Part shown: in pieces, positions 23,875 through 30,821 of the stretch | How positions within the stretch are numbered: the first letter of the stretch is position 1 | Layout of the letters: each line of letters starts with the position of its first letter | NCBI GenBank assembly: GCA_023265925.1 | Contig: JAHFSD010000016.1 | Coordinates: forward strand, 1 to 32,332 | DNA: 32,332 bases | Direction: 5' to 3' | Source: an archaeon | Lineage (GTDB): Archaea > Nanobdellota > Nanobdellia > Woesearchaeales > GW2011-AR9 | Translations under genes and position numbers: made by a program | Notes under the pieces: generated by a model | Seen by the model: only the letters and a program-made list of their open reading frames with translations | What the model was told of the DNA's origin: nothing | The model's database searches: none

Positions 23875-24510
23875 ATGAAACCACAAAACCGGGAAAACAT
23901 ACTGCGCCAGCTGGACGGCCTGCATACCATTGAAACGGCTGCCGAAGCGCTGGGCCGGGGCCGGCAGTCCACCCTCAACCTCCTTAGCAAACTCAAAAAA
24001 GAGGGCCATGTCACACTCTGGGCCGGGGGAGGCCGGAAAAAGCGGATTTATAAGATTACTATGACCAAACAGCGCCCCCGCTTTCCAGGCATGTGGGATA
24101 TTATCAACAAATATTCACCAAACTTCCAGCCCCGACCGTGGTATGATCATCAGGTGCATGGTCTTTATGGGCCGGAAGAAGCGTTGATTGATGCACTGCA
24201 GACGCAAAGCTTTCGCATTATCCTCGCCAGTATGCGCTTATTCAATCACCTCACCGACTGGCCCAAGTTATATCGCCTCGCCAAGGAAAAAGAGTGCTGG
24301 CAGAAAGTAGGTGCTCTCTATGATGTAGCAAGGTTGTTTTTGCGGGTGAGAAGGATGCCCGAACAGTATCGCCAGCAGAAACGGTGGCTTCGGCGCTTGT
24401 TTCTCATACGTGATTATGAGACGAAAGAGAAAGATTTTTATCCCATTGAGCAGTTCTGGAATGTGCCCATTCCTTTCCGCCGGGGCGACTTCGACAAGGT
24501 GTTGACATGA
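23875..24510 (+). CDS. HTH partner protein of nucleotidyltransferase module 1, 211 aa
   Basis: Residues about 1-62 form a winged helix (ILRQLDGLHTIETAAEALGRGRQSTLNLLSKLKKEGHV, then a GGGRKKRIYKIT wing). The remaining 145 residues are helical and basic (WYDHQVHGLYGPEEALIDALQ, FRIILASMRLFNHL, RVRRMPEQYRQQKRWLRRLF) and unfamiliar. A TATA-like box (TTTATATATT, 23844-23853) is 27 bp upstream. It overlaps the nucleotidyltransferase by ATGA. The layout recalls AbiE-type or other toxin-antitoxin pairs in which the HTH protein is repressor and antitoxin; this is inference. Confidence 0.72.
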   Translation: MKPQNRENILRQLDGLHTIETAAEALGRGRQSTLNLLSKLKKEGHVTLWAGGGRKKRIYKITMTKQRPRFPGMWDIINKYSPNFQPRPWYDHQVHGLYGPEEALIDALQTQSFRIILASMRLFNHLTDWPKLYRLAKEKECWQKVGALYDVARLFLRVRRMPEQYRQQKRWLRRLFLIRDYETKEKDFYPIEQFWNVPIPFRRGDFDKVLT

Positions 24511-25166
24511 TTACCTCGGAAGATCAGAACAGTTTGTTCCGGCTGATTGCCGGCCATCTGCAGAGAGATCTACAGTGCTATGCTTTTGGCGGCAATGCCA
24601 TGATCTTTTATGGCTATAAAGATGATACCAAAGATGTTGATTTATTATTTGAAGAGCAAGAATCCCGGGAGGAATTTATTCGGGTAATTGGTTCACTGGG
24701 ATTTGAAAAATGGAATCCTGGCGGAATTTACGTCCCGGAGAAATTACGGGTTGCCCATGCCCCTCTCGTGTTTAAAGGCGAGAGTGGCCGGTTTGACCTG
24801 TTTGTCGGCAAAATTTTTCAGACGATGTTAAGCCCGAAAATGAAGGAAGATTTGTATGCGGTGCACGATTTTCAGGGTAAACACCTGCTGCGAGTTCACG
24901 TTCTACGCAAAGAGCACCTGGTTCTTCTGAAAGCGGTGACGGAACGGCAGAATGATTTTGATGATATCCGCACCATTGTGGAAAAAGATACCCGTTTCGA
25001 CTGGCAGTATCTCATTGATGAAGTGCTCTGGCAGTATCAGCACGGCGATGGCTGGGTGCTGCTGGACGTGGAAAAGATGCTGCAGGAATTGAAGAAGTAT
25101 CTGTTTATTGAGGAGAAATATTTCCAACAACTCTATCGGGCTTCGGGAAAAGATAAAAAGTCTTAA
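24507..25166 (+). CDS. Polymerase-beta-type nucleotidyltransferase, module 1, 219 aa
   Basis: The NTase signature is present: AFGGNAM with Gly28-Gly29, then the metal-binding DVD (Asp43, Asp45) in TKDVDLLFE, and a third acid Asp97 in GRFDLFVG. Helical C-terminal parts (VLLKAVTERQNDFDDIRTIV) resemble AbiEii/DUF6036-like proteins, which add nucleotides to tRNA or proteins in toxin-antitoxin systems. Start is coupled to the HTH gene (ATGA). The stop falls inside the first 38-bp repeat. Domain is confident, the toxin role is not shown by sequence. Confidence 0.82.
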   Translation: MITSEDQNSLFRLIAGHLQRDLQCYAFGGNAMIFYGYKDDTKDVDLLFEEQESREEFIRVIGSLGFEKWNPGGIYVPEKLRVAHAPLVFKGESGRFDLFVGKIFQTMLSPKMKEDLYAVHDFQGKHLLRVHVLRKEHLVLLKAVTERQNDFDDIRTIVEKDTRFDWQYLIDEVLWQYQHGDGWVLLDVEKMLQELKKYLFIEEKYFQQLYRASGKDKKS

Positions 25167-25196
25167 GGCCCTTTCTCCACCAGCTTCTTTAATTCG
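25159..25196. repeat. 38-bp direct repeat, copy 1 (end of module 1)
   Basis: AGTCTTAAGGCCCTTTCTCC continues to AATTCG at 25196; 36 of 38 bases match the copy at 26802-26839. It overlaps the stop of the first nucleotidyltransferase gene. Read on the minus strand it encodes DELKKLVEKGP followed by a stop, like the tail of a displaced coding sequence. Confidence 0.85.
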
Positions 25197-25276
25197 TCGC
25201 TGTGAGGAAGCCCACTCTGGTCTATTTTCCACTGAAGAGAGAAAAGTATTTAAATAAGGGGTATTTTAATGGAGGA

Positions 25277-26134
25277 ATGACCATTTCCCAAACCGGCTTG
25301 TCTATAGTGCACCAGCTCGCGGAGGGCCGCAGCAGGATTGCCGAGATAGCGACCGCTCTGCACCGCAGCCAGCAGCAGATTCGGCGGGATGCACAACATC
25401 TCGAACAGAACGGCCTAGTCGAGCTGCCGCGGGGACAGATTATTGCACGGAAAATTCCCCTGACTAATCTGTTGTTACGACTCCTCTCTAACTATCCCAA
25501 TCTCATCCCCCTGCTGGCTGATTCAGGCTTGCCTATTCTTTCATTGTTACTGACGCCAACAACCAGCGGAGAGATCTCGGCAGTGACGAAACTAAAACCA
25601 AGCATGATTTACCGGAAGCTGCAGGAAGCCCGGCAATTAAGCATCGTGAAGAAAGAAAAGAAGCAATATCATCTTAATACTGAAATTTGGCCGGAGTTGG
25701 CTGCTGTTCTCAACGAATGGCGTGTGTTTGAGCAAACCGTGGACTGCCGAGTTCCTGCTGATGCCATTATTTATCACAAAGCCACCACAGAAATACTCTT
25801 TTCAACGAAAGAAAAAATCACTGCTGCCAAAACGGCTTTTTCGGCTTATCAAGAGTATGGTGTCAAACTACTCTTACCTCAAGAGTATTATCTCCTTCCT
25901 CCGCGAAAATTGACCAAACAGGAGATTTTTCTTCATTCGCTGGCAGTCACGGAAAAAGAAAAAACTGTACGTCATTTGTTATTTTTGGCTATCTTTTATC
26001 AAAAGCACCGGAAAGATTTATCACGAATTGTCCATCCCCTGCTGCAGGATATTAAAGATGTTTTACGGGGAAAATCTATAAAAGGTCATCCTTCCCTAGC
26101 CGAAATCAAGGAAAAAATGGAAATTTATCAATGA
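25277..26134 (+). CDS. HTH partner protein of nucleotidyltransferase module 2, 285 aa
   Basis: Two winged-helix regions are visible: residues about 1-60 (SIVHQLAEGRSRIAEIATALHRSQQQIRRDAQHLEQNGLV) and about 108-160 (TTSGEISAVTKLKPSMIYRKLQEARQLSIVKKEKKQYHL). The rest is helical (PADAIIYHKATTEILFSTKEK, KEKTVRHLLFLAIFY). The frame runs back to 25202, but a TATA-like box (TATTTAAATA, 25248-25257) centred 25 bp before ATG 25277 decides the start. The stop overlaps the nucleotidyltransferase start (ATGA), as in module 1. It is not clearly a homologue of the module 1 HTH protein beyond the first domain. Confidence 0.72.
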   Translation: MTISQTGLSIVHQLAEGRSRIAEIATALHRSQQQIRRDAQHLEQNGLVELPRGQIIARKIPLTNLLLRLLSNYPNLIPLLADSGLPILSLLLTPTTSGEISAVTKLKPSMIYRKLQEARQLSIVKKEKKQYHLNTEIWPELAAVLNEWRVFEQTVDCRVPADAIIYHKATTEILFSTKEKITAAKTAFSAYQEYGVKLLLPQEYYLLPPRKLTKQEIFLHSLAVTEKEKTVRHLLFLAIFYQKHRKDLSRIVHPLLQDIKDVLRGKSIKGHPSLAEIKEKMEIYQ

Positions 26135-26802
26135 TTACGGCATTTCAGCAAATCCTGGACTTGTTTATCGAAATAGAAAAAAACCTTCCTCAAAAAGCTG
26201 ATATTTTTGCCATTGGTGGGATGGTGCTGCTCCATCAGGGCCTCAAGCCGGCTACTAAAGATATCGATCTCGTCGTGGCGGCGAAAGATCAATTCACGCT
26301 GCTGGAAGCAACCCTGAAAGAAATCGGTTTCCACGGTAAAATTCCGACACCGCTGTATGCACGATTTAACATCAGCCAGATTTTCATGCGGGAAGATTTC
26401 CGGATCGACCTCTTCCAGCGCGCCGTCTGTGGTGAATTCTTCCTCTCTCCGGGAATGAGGCAGCGGGCCATCAGAATCATGGACAGCGACAAACTTTCCC
26501 TCTTCCTTTGTTCTAATGAGGACATTTTATTGTTTAAGAGCATGACGGAACGAGAAGGTGACCTGGACGATTGTCTGGCTCTGGCGAAACGAGGATTGCA
26601 GTGGAACGTCATTCTGGAAGAATTGCGGTACCAAATGAAACATACCGGCAATAAAGTATGGGTTACCTGGGTCGGGGAAAGGTTAGATCTCCTGCAGGAG
26701 AGAGGATTGAATATTCCGATCATGCCAGAGATAGATGCACTACGTTTTGAGTATTATGAAGAATGGGAAAGAAAGCTGAGTAAAGACAGCACTTCCAATT
26801 AA
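26131..26802 (+). CDS. Polymerase-beta-type nucleotidyltransferase, module 2, 223 aa
   Basis: The catalytic pattern is FAIGGMVLLHQG (Gly29-Gly30), TKDIDLVV (Asp44, Asp46) and FRIDLFQR (Asp93). LFKSMTEREGDLDDCLALAK parallels VLLKAVTERQNDFDDIRTIV in module 1, so the two enzymes are paralogues with much divergence. Both start MIT and overlap their HTH partner by ATGA. The stop touches the second 38-bp repeat. A toxin-antitoxin or defence role is plausible by analogy with AbiE-like pairs. Confidence 0.82.
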   Translation: MITAFQQILDLFIEIEKNLPQKADIFAIGGMVLLHQGLKPATKDIDLVVAAKDQFTLLEATLKEIGFHGKIPTPLYARFNISQIFMREDFRIDLFQRAVCGEFFLSPGMRQRAIRIMDSDKLSLFLCSNEDILLFKSMTEREGDLDDCLALAKRGLQWNVILEELRYQMKHTGNKVWVTWVGERLDLLQERGLNIPIMPEIDALRFEYYEEWERKLSKDSTSN

Positions 26803-26839
26803 GTCTTAAAGCCCTTTCTCCACCAGCTTCTTCAATTCG
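26802..26839. repeat. 38-bp direct repeat, copy 2 (end of module 2)
   Basis: AGTCTTAAAGCCCTTTCTCC continues to AATTCG at 26839, differing from copy 1 at two positions. It follows the second nucleotidyltransferase stop and is 9 bp from the gatE stop. On the minus strand it reads CELKKLVEKGL and stop. The two copies bracket module 2 exactly. Confidence 0.85.
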
Positions 26840-26848
26840 CAAAAATGC

Positions 26849-28675
26849 TTACGCCTTTTGCGCCTCAGAAAGCATCTTTCTGAGGGCATCACTGATAAAT
26901 TTCCCGGATGCTTTCCCCTGCAAGCGTTTCATCGCTATCCCCATCAAAGCCGCAAACGGCGCTCCGGCATGCTCTTTGATGATCTCCTTCAGGGCATTAT
27001 GGATATCTTCCGTGCCTAACGTGGCATATTTCTTCAGGTCAAACGTCCCTTTGATCAGGTCAATCAATACGTCGAGCATAATATCCTTATGAATCTTATT
27101 TTCCTGTAAGTAGTGGAACACCTCACGGAAATTCTCATCGGTCAGTTTCTCTGGATCCAGTTGATACTGCCGTTTGATGTCGAGAGGGGTGGATATCAAC
27201 GTCTCGGCGATGAAAGCCGGCTTGATCGAGGGATATTTCTCTGCCAATTCTTCAAACAGAAATACTTTATTTGATTTAGCGACAAATTCAGCCAAATCCC
27301 GGCTCAGCCCCAGCTGGTCCTGATAGCGCTGCATTTTTTCATCCAGCGTTTCAGGAAGGATAATGGTTTTGGTATCTGGAATTACCAGCGGCACATCCGT
27401 TTCCGGATACATCCTGGCCGCACCCGGCAGCGGCCGCAGATAGCTGGTCGTCCCGTCCGGATTAGCCTTGCGCACTTCGCCGGGGATGCCCTGCAGCACC
27501 TGCTGCGCCCGCTCATACACCGCTTCCAGGGCCCGGCGGGCTTGATGTTCTTCAGCGACGACGAGAACAAAGGCATCTTTCAGCCCGCAACTCAATTCCT
27601 CTTTGATGGCCTGGACTTCGTGATCGCTAATACCATAATTGGGCAATTCATCAGAATGAAATATTCCACCGACACCGGCTTTGACTTTTGCTCGGCCCGC
27701 CAGCTCGCTTCCCAGGCGATAGTGGGCACAGAGTTCCTTGCCCAGGAAGCCGGCTAACCCGTTCAATTTCATCCCTAAAACTTTTCCCTTCTGCTGCAGC
27801 GTTTTCTGAATGATTGTGGAGGAGGAACTCTTGAACAGCGCCGTAAGGTTATAGACAGCAAAGGAAACTAATTTTAACTTTTTCAATTCCTCTTTGATGG
27901 CCAGCAATTCCTTCTGCCGCTGGGCCTCATACTCGACGAGAAGAGGCAGTTGCCGTAAATCCTGTGCCCCTTTGATTTCAATCCTGGTCCCGCCGCGAAT
28001 GGATACATTCACATCCTGTCGTATGGTGCCAAGACCGCGCTTGACTCCCGGCAGCGAGCGGAGCAGGTAACCTATTTTCCTGGCGGCTTCCTGGCATTGT
28101 TGGGGAGAGGTGATGTCCGGTTCAGTTCCAATTTCAATCAAGGGAATGCCTAAGCGGTCTAATCGAAATACCCGCTCTGCTGCCGTTTCTGACACAATTT
28201 TACCGGCATCTTCTTCCAGGCAGATGTTGCTGATTCTGATTTTTCCCTGGCTGGTGTCAATCGAACCCTGCCGCCCCACTAAAGCCGTTCGTTGAAATCC
28301 GGAAGTGTTCGAGCCGTCAATGACCGTTTTACGCATCACCTGAACGACCGGTGTAATAACCGCCTTCACCGCGGTACAAAATTGTAAAGTTGTATAGAGC
28401 GCCGCGCTGTTTAATTCATGCGGCGGCTCTTCATCCGCTTCCACCAGACAGGTGGTATCAGCATAGCCTTCGTAGACAAAAGTTTTATCTTTATGCTGTT
28501 CTTCTGCTGCGGCAACATCTATTTGACCACTTTCTCCGGCCACGGCCCGCAATTTTCTGCGGAGTGTGAAATCAGGTGAATCGTCCCGCAGGATCGTCGG
28601 GCAGGAACAGAACAGCTTTTTGCCTTCCAGCTGCTGGTGGATTTCAATTCCTACTTTGAGGCCTAAATCCGGCAT
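26849..28675 (-). CDS. gatE: Glutamyl-tRNA(Gln) amidotransferase subunit E, 608 aa
   Basis: GatE with GatD forms the archaeal amidotransferase that converts Glu-tRNA(Gln) to Gln-tRNA(Gln); GatD is not in this window. Visible: KVGIEIHQQLEGKKLFCSCP at the N-terminus, YADTTCLVEADEEPPHELN, DGSNTSGFQRTALVG, RLGIPLIEIGTEPDI, GTIRQDVNVSI, the AspRS-like insertion (HSDELPNYGIS, PETDVPLV) and the helical tail ending MGIAMKRLQGKASGKFISDAL. The length is usual. The start is 27 bp from the TATA-like box shared with the divergent Toprim gene, giving a leaderless mRNA. Confidence 0.96.
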   Translation of the reverse strand: MPDLGLKVGIEIHQQLEGKKLFCSCPTILRDDSPDFTLRRKLRAVAGESGQIDVAAAEEQHKDKTFVYEGYADTTCLVEADEEPPHELNSAALYTTLQFCTAVKAVITPVVQVMRKTVIDGSNTSGFQRTALVGRQGSIDTSQGKIRISNICLEEDAGKIVSETAAERVFRLDRLGIPLIEIGTEPDITSPQQCQEAARKIGYLLRSLPGVKRGLGTIRQDVNVSIRGGTRIEIKGAQDLRQLPLLVEYEAQRQKELLAIKEELKKLKLVSFAVYNLTALFKSSSSTIIQKTLQQKGKVLGMKLNGLAGFLGKELCAHYRLGSELAGRAKVKAGVGGIFHSDELPNYGISDHEVQAIKEELSCGLKDAFVLVVAEEHQARRALEAVYERAQQVLQGIPGEVRKANPDGTTSYLRPLPGAARMYPETDVPLVIPDTKTIILPETLDEKMQRYQDQLGLSRDLAEFVAKSNKVFLFEELAEKYPSIKPAFIAETLISTPLDIKRQYQLDPEKLTDENFREVFHYLQENKIHKDIMLDVLIDLIKGTFDLKKYATLGTEDIHNALKEIIKEHAGAPFAALMGIAMKRLQGKASGKFISDALRKMLSEAQKA

Positions 28676-28697
28676 CCTTTCCGGAAAAGGAACAAGG

Positions 28698-28705
28698 TTT
28701 AAAAA
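28698..28705. promoter_or_regulatory. One TATA-like box serving two divergent genes
   Basis: TTTAAAAA on the plus strand (TTTTTAAA on the minus strand) is centred 27 bp from both the gatE ATG (28675) and the Toprim ATG (28729). A second AT-rich run at 28721-28726 is too close to act as a TATA box for the Toprim gene. Confidence 0.5.
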
Positions 28706-28728
28706 GGTTTAGGGGCAGTGTATAAATC

Positions 28729-29082
28729 ATGTCTTTTCAGGACAAGTTCCGGGCCTTGCTGCAGGAAATTCAGGAGAAAGACCTTCCCGTTCTGGTCGAA
28801 GGAAAAAAAGACCAGAAAACCCTGCAAAAATTGGGATTAGGCAACATTATCACGCTGAAGAAGCCGCTCTATCAGGTAGTGGAAGAGTTGGCAGCACCGG
28901 AAATTGTCATCCTTACTGATTTGGATAGAGCCGGGCGGCAGCTTTACCGCAAGTTATATCACGATTGTGTCCAGCGGGGGATTAAAGTCAATAATCGTCT
29001 GCGCTTATTTCTGCTGCAGGAAACGCCACTGGCACATATTGAAGGGTTGGATACTTATTTAGAAAATTCTGCTAATAAGTAA
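28729..29082 (+). CDS. Small Toprim-domain protein, 117 aa
   Basis: The Toprim core is seen: Glu24 in VLVEGKKDQKTL, and Asp64/Asp66 in VILTDLDRAGRQL. It is like the small primase/RNase M5-type proteins of archaea that carry a lone Toprim domain. The role in DNA or RNA processing is inferred from the family. It lies just before tRNA-Val, which it meets tail to tail with 1 bp between them, so an RNase M5-like RNA job would fit but is unproven. Confidence 0.87.
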   Translation: MSFQDKFRALLQEIQEKDLPVLVEGKKDQKTLQKLGLGNIITLKKPLYQVVEELAAPEIVILTDLDRAGRQLYRKLYHDCVQRGIKVNNRLRLFLLQETPLAHIEGLDTYLENSANK

Positions 29083-29083
29083 A

Positions 29084-29219
29084 TGGACCCAGCCGGATTT
29101 GAACCGGCGATCCCCGCCGTACTCAGCATGGTGATGCTGGGCGCCCAGCAAAGCTGTGCATGTGAAGGCGATGTCCTCTGCAGTTCCTTTTTCAGGAAAA
29201 GCCGCTAGACCATGGGTCC
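29084..29219 (-). tRNA. tRNA-Val (CAC) with anticodon-loop intron and D-loop insertion
   Basis: Acceptor arms GGACCCA and TGGGTCC pair fully and the discriminator is A at 29084. T-arm: GCCGG-TTCAAAT-CCGGC. Anticodon stem TCGCC/GGCGG with loop TTCACAC gives anticodon CAC once a 41-nt intron (29120-29160, after position 37) is removed. The D stem is GTCT/GGAC, but its loop is 30 nt (29177-29206) instead of about 8, so a second intron of about 22 nt is likely. The mature RNA would be 73-74 nt. No CCA is encoded. A TATA-like box (TTTATTAAAG, 29244-29253) lies 29 bp upstream. Confidence 0.88.
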
Positions 29220-29300
29220 TTGGCACAGGATTGTTGTAGCCCCCTTTAATAAATTTATGGGGAAATTCTTATAAACTGTCCTCTATCCTGAACTTCCACT

Positions 29301-29729
29301 ATGACACTCGTCGAACGGTTGTTGGAAGAGATTCCTGGCGCAGAAAAAGTCATCCAACTGCTCGCAGAACAACTATCAGATCTGCATATTCCTGAAGGGC
29401 CGAAAATACGTGGTCTTTCTTTATGTGGCACGGAAGATTTGGAATTAAGCTGTGAAGTTGCACCCCCTGCCGAAAGATACCGAAATAGCCCGTATGTCAA
29501 TTACCAGTGGCCGCATCTTATTATCCAGGCAACAACAGGATTGATCCAGGGAGTTCGAGGATCGGCAGGGTATTTTTCGGACTCTACTATCCTGGAAACT
29601 ACTGCCTCCAGAGCTCTTGTGAAAATTGTTTCGTCCGCTTCGGAAGGTGTCAACATCGGGCGGCCCGGACCACGGCAGTATGAAGCGATAGTAGAGATAC
29701 GCTATGCTTCAGGAAGTGGGAAAAATTAA
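29301..29729 (+). CDS. Hypothetical protein, 142 aa
   Basis: Not recognised. The N-terminal third is helical (VERLLEEIPGAEKVIQLLAEQL), the rest looks like alternating strands (LSLCGTEDLELSCEVAPP, WPHLIIQATTG, YEAIVEIRYA) in a soluble protein. A TATA-like box (TTATAAAC, 29269-29276) is 28 bp before the ATG, supporting a leaderless gene. It is followed by the four-way-junction sequence that begins at its stop codon. Confidence 0.68.
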   Translation: MTLVERLLEEIPGAEKVIQLLAEQLSDLHIPEGPKIRGLSLCGTEDLELSCEVAPPAERYRNSPYVNYQWPHLIIQATTGLIQGVRGSAGYFSDSTILETTASRALVKIVSSASEGVNIGRPGPRQYEAIVEIRYASGSGKN

Positions 29730-29826
29730 GAGCAGTGCCCGTCACCGTCAAGCTCGGGCGTGCCGTCCAAAAAGCAGGAATGGCTTTTTGAGGCACCAAA
29801 ATGCTCGTTGTCATTTTGCGTGCTCT
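29729..29826. ncRNA. Four-way-junction fold, about 98 nt, unknown
   Basis: The outer stem AGAGCA (29729-29734) pairs with TGCTCT (29821-29826). Inside are three hairpins: GCCCG/CGGGC (29737-29759), GTGCC..CAAAAAGC/GCTTTTTG..GGCAC (29760-29796) and CAAAATG/CATTTTG (29797-29818). The overall plan resembles a cloverleaf, but there is no T-loop or anticodon pattern on either strand. It may be a 3' UTR structure, a small RNA, or DNA-level structure. Strand unknown. Confidence 0.45.
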
Positions 29827-29850
29827 GGTGATCCAGGAGGAGTTAGTAAG

Positions 29851-29977
29851 TCGTATTAAGAGGTGAATCAATTTTCTAATCAGACTAAAACCTCTTGTTA
29901 TACGAGGATGAGGAGCGATGGCGACGAAAGCGCAGCGCTCCCAAGGATTTTCGCAGAAAATCCGCAGCGTGTGACGC
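29851..29977. repeat. Run of four hairpins left of the NTPase gene
   Basis: In order: TCGTAT..AGAGGT pairing with ACCTCT..ATACGA (29851-29905); GGAGCG with CGCTCC (29912-29941); GGATTTTC-GCA-GAAAATCC (29945-29963, perfect); GCGT-GTG-ACGC (29967-29977). With the four-way junction before it, most of the 260-bp gap 29730-29988 is paired sequence. No gene is seen in the gap. Confidence 0.7.
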
Positions 29978-30593
29978 AGGACGACATACTAATATTTTTT
30001 TGAATTTTCTACATTAATTAAAGCCATCGTGATTGCTTGTTTTGTATATTCTTTTCTGAGCAACCTACCATGAGTAAGAATTCCAATTGCTCCTTCAGCG
30101 GAGCCGACTTTGGGATTTTCTGTCAAACCAACTCTATGAAATGCTTGATTGATATCCAATTCCTCTTCAAAGACAAGTTTAGTTACATCATTAGGATATT
30201 CAAATGCAGAAGACAGGCCGATATGATAGTTTTGGCCGTCATAAATTGCACACGCACAAACATTCATATAGCCAGTTTTTGTATTGGGAACTTGCATTAA
30301 TCCATCTTCGAGGCCAAAACTATAATTACAATTTTGAAAAGCATTTCTTGCTCTGTTCATGGCTCCACGAATAGTTTCATCAACAGATTTTGGTTGCTCA
30401 GAAATTTCTGAACTAACTTCTAATCCAGAAACCTCAGCATTTGATAGAAAACCATAATCACGAATGGCTTCTCTAACAGCACCAACTTTTATATAATTTT
30501 GTGATCCTACATTAATTCTCATAATATAACTGTGGAAAATTCATTTATTAATAAATGTGTCGTCCGAGTAATATGTCGTATAACAAGGGGTTT
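29888..30593. mobile_element. Single-gene segment bounded by 18-bp inverted repeats
   Basis: AAACCTCTTGTTATACGA at 29888-29905 and TCGTATAACAAGGGGTTT at 30576-30593 are inverted copies (17 of 18). They bracket one gene, the non-canonical NTPase, and little else. A further inner pair is GGACGACA (29979-29986) and TGTCGTCC (30558-30565). The inner sequence is more A/T-rich than nearby genes. It could be a gene cassette or a non-autonomous element; no transposase or integrase is present in the window. Confidence 0.5.
29989..30522 (-). CDS. YjjX-type inosine/xanthosine triphosphatase, 177 aa
   Basis: It matches the YjjX family, which hydrolyses ITP/XTP to keep damaged purines out of nucleic acids: RINVGSQNYIKVGAVREAI at the N-terminus, SGLEVSSEISEQPKSVDETIRGAMNRA, SFGLEDGLMQV, and VGSAEGAIGILTHGRLLRKEYTKQAI near the C-terminus. 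The length is right. A palindromic AT box (CATTTATTAATAAATG, 30542-30557) is at TATA distance from the ATG. The gene is more A/T-rich than its neighbours and is bounded by inverted repeats, so recent transfer is likely. Confidence 0.88.
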   Translation of the reverse strand: MRINVGSQNYIKVGAVREAIRDYGFLSNAEVSGLEVSSEISEQPKSVDETIRGAMNRARNAFQNCNYSFGLEDGLMQVPNTKTGYMNVCACAIYDGQNYHIGLSSAFEYPNDVTKLVFEEELDINQAFHRVGLTENPKVGSAEGAIGILTHGRLLRKEYTKQAITMALINVENSKKY

Positions 30594-30677
30594 AACGAAA
30601 ACCACGCGTGCTTGGCTAATGAATCCTGTATTATCTCCTAAATCCTTTTAAAGAATAGGTCATTTTCTTCACTTCTC

Positions 30678-30790
30678 GCAGACGTGCCGGAGTGGTCAAA
30701 CGGGTACGGTTCAGGGCCGTATGGTTCAGTACCTACGCAGGTAATCGGGAAGAACTCTTTCCGGTCTGCAATCGAATCCTGCCGTCTGCA
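30678..30790 (+). tRNA. tRNA-Leu (CAG) with a T-loop intron
   Basis: Acceptor GCAGACG pairs with CGTCTGC, discriminator A. D stem CCG/CGG with GG in the loop; anticodon stem TACGG/CCGTA with loop TTCAGGG gives CAG and G37, as expected for Leu; a class II variable arm follows. The T stem GCAGG (30737-30741) only finds its partner CCTGC at 30778-30782, and the loop must read T..TCGAAT, so about 29 nt (30743-30771) containing a CGGGAA/TTTCCG hairpin are an intron. Mature length is 84 nt. A TATA-like box (TTTTAAAG, 30647-30654) is upstream. No CCA is encoded. Confidence 0.88.
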
Positions 30791-30796
30791 TTTTTT
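30791..30796 (+). terminator. Poly-T terminator after tRNA-Leu
   Basis: Six T residues follow the discriminator base directly, as expected for archaeal intrinsic termination. Confidence 0.6.
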
Positions 30797-30821
30797 CTAT
30801 ACAGCTATTCAGATAATCACT

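Noticed and set aside
25202-25276. Earlier start of the second HTH gene
   Set aside because: It lies before the TATA-like box at 25248-25257, so the codons would be upstream of the likely transcription start.
29729-29826. A fourth tRNA
   Set aside because: Neither strand has a T-loop, a D-loop GG or a usable anticodon loop despite the cloverleaf-like pairing.
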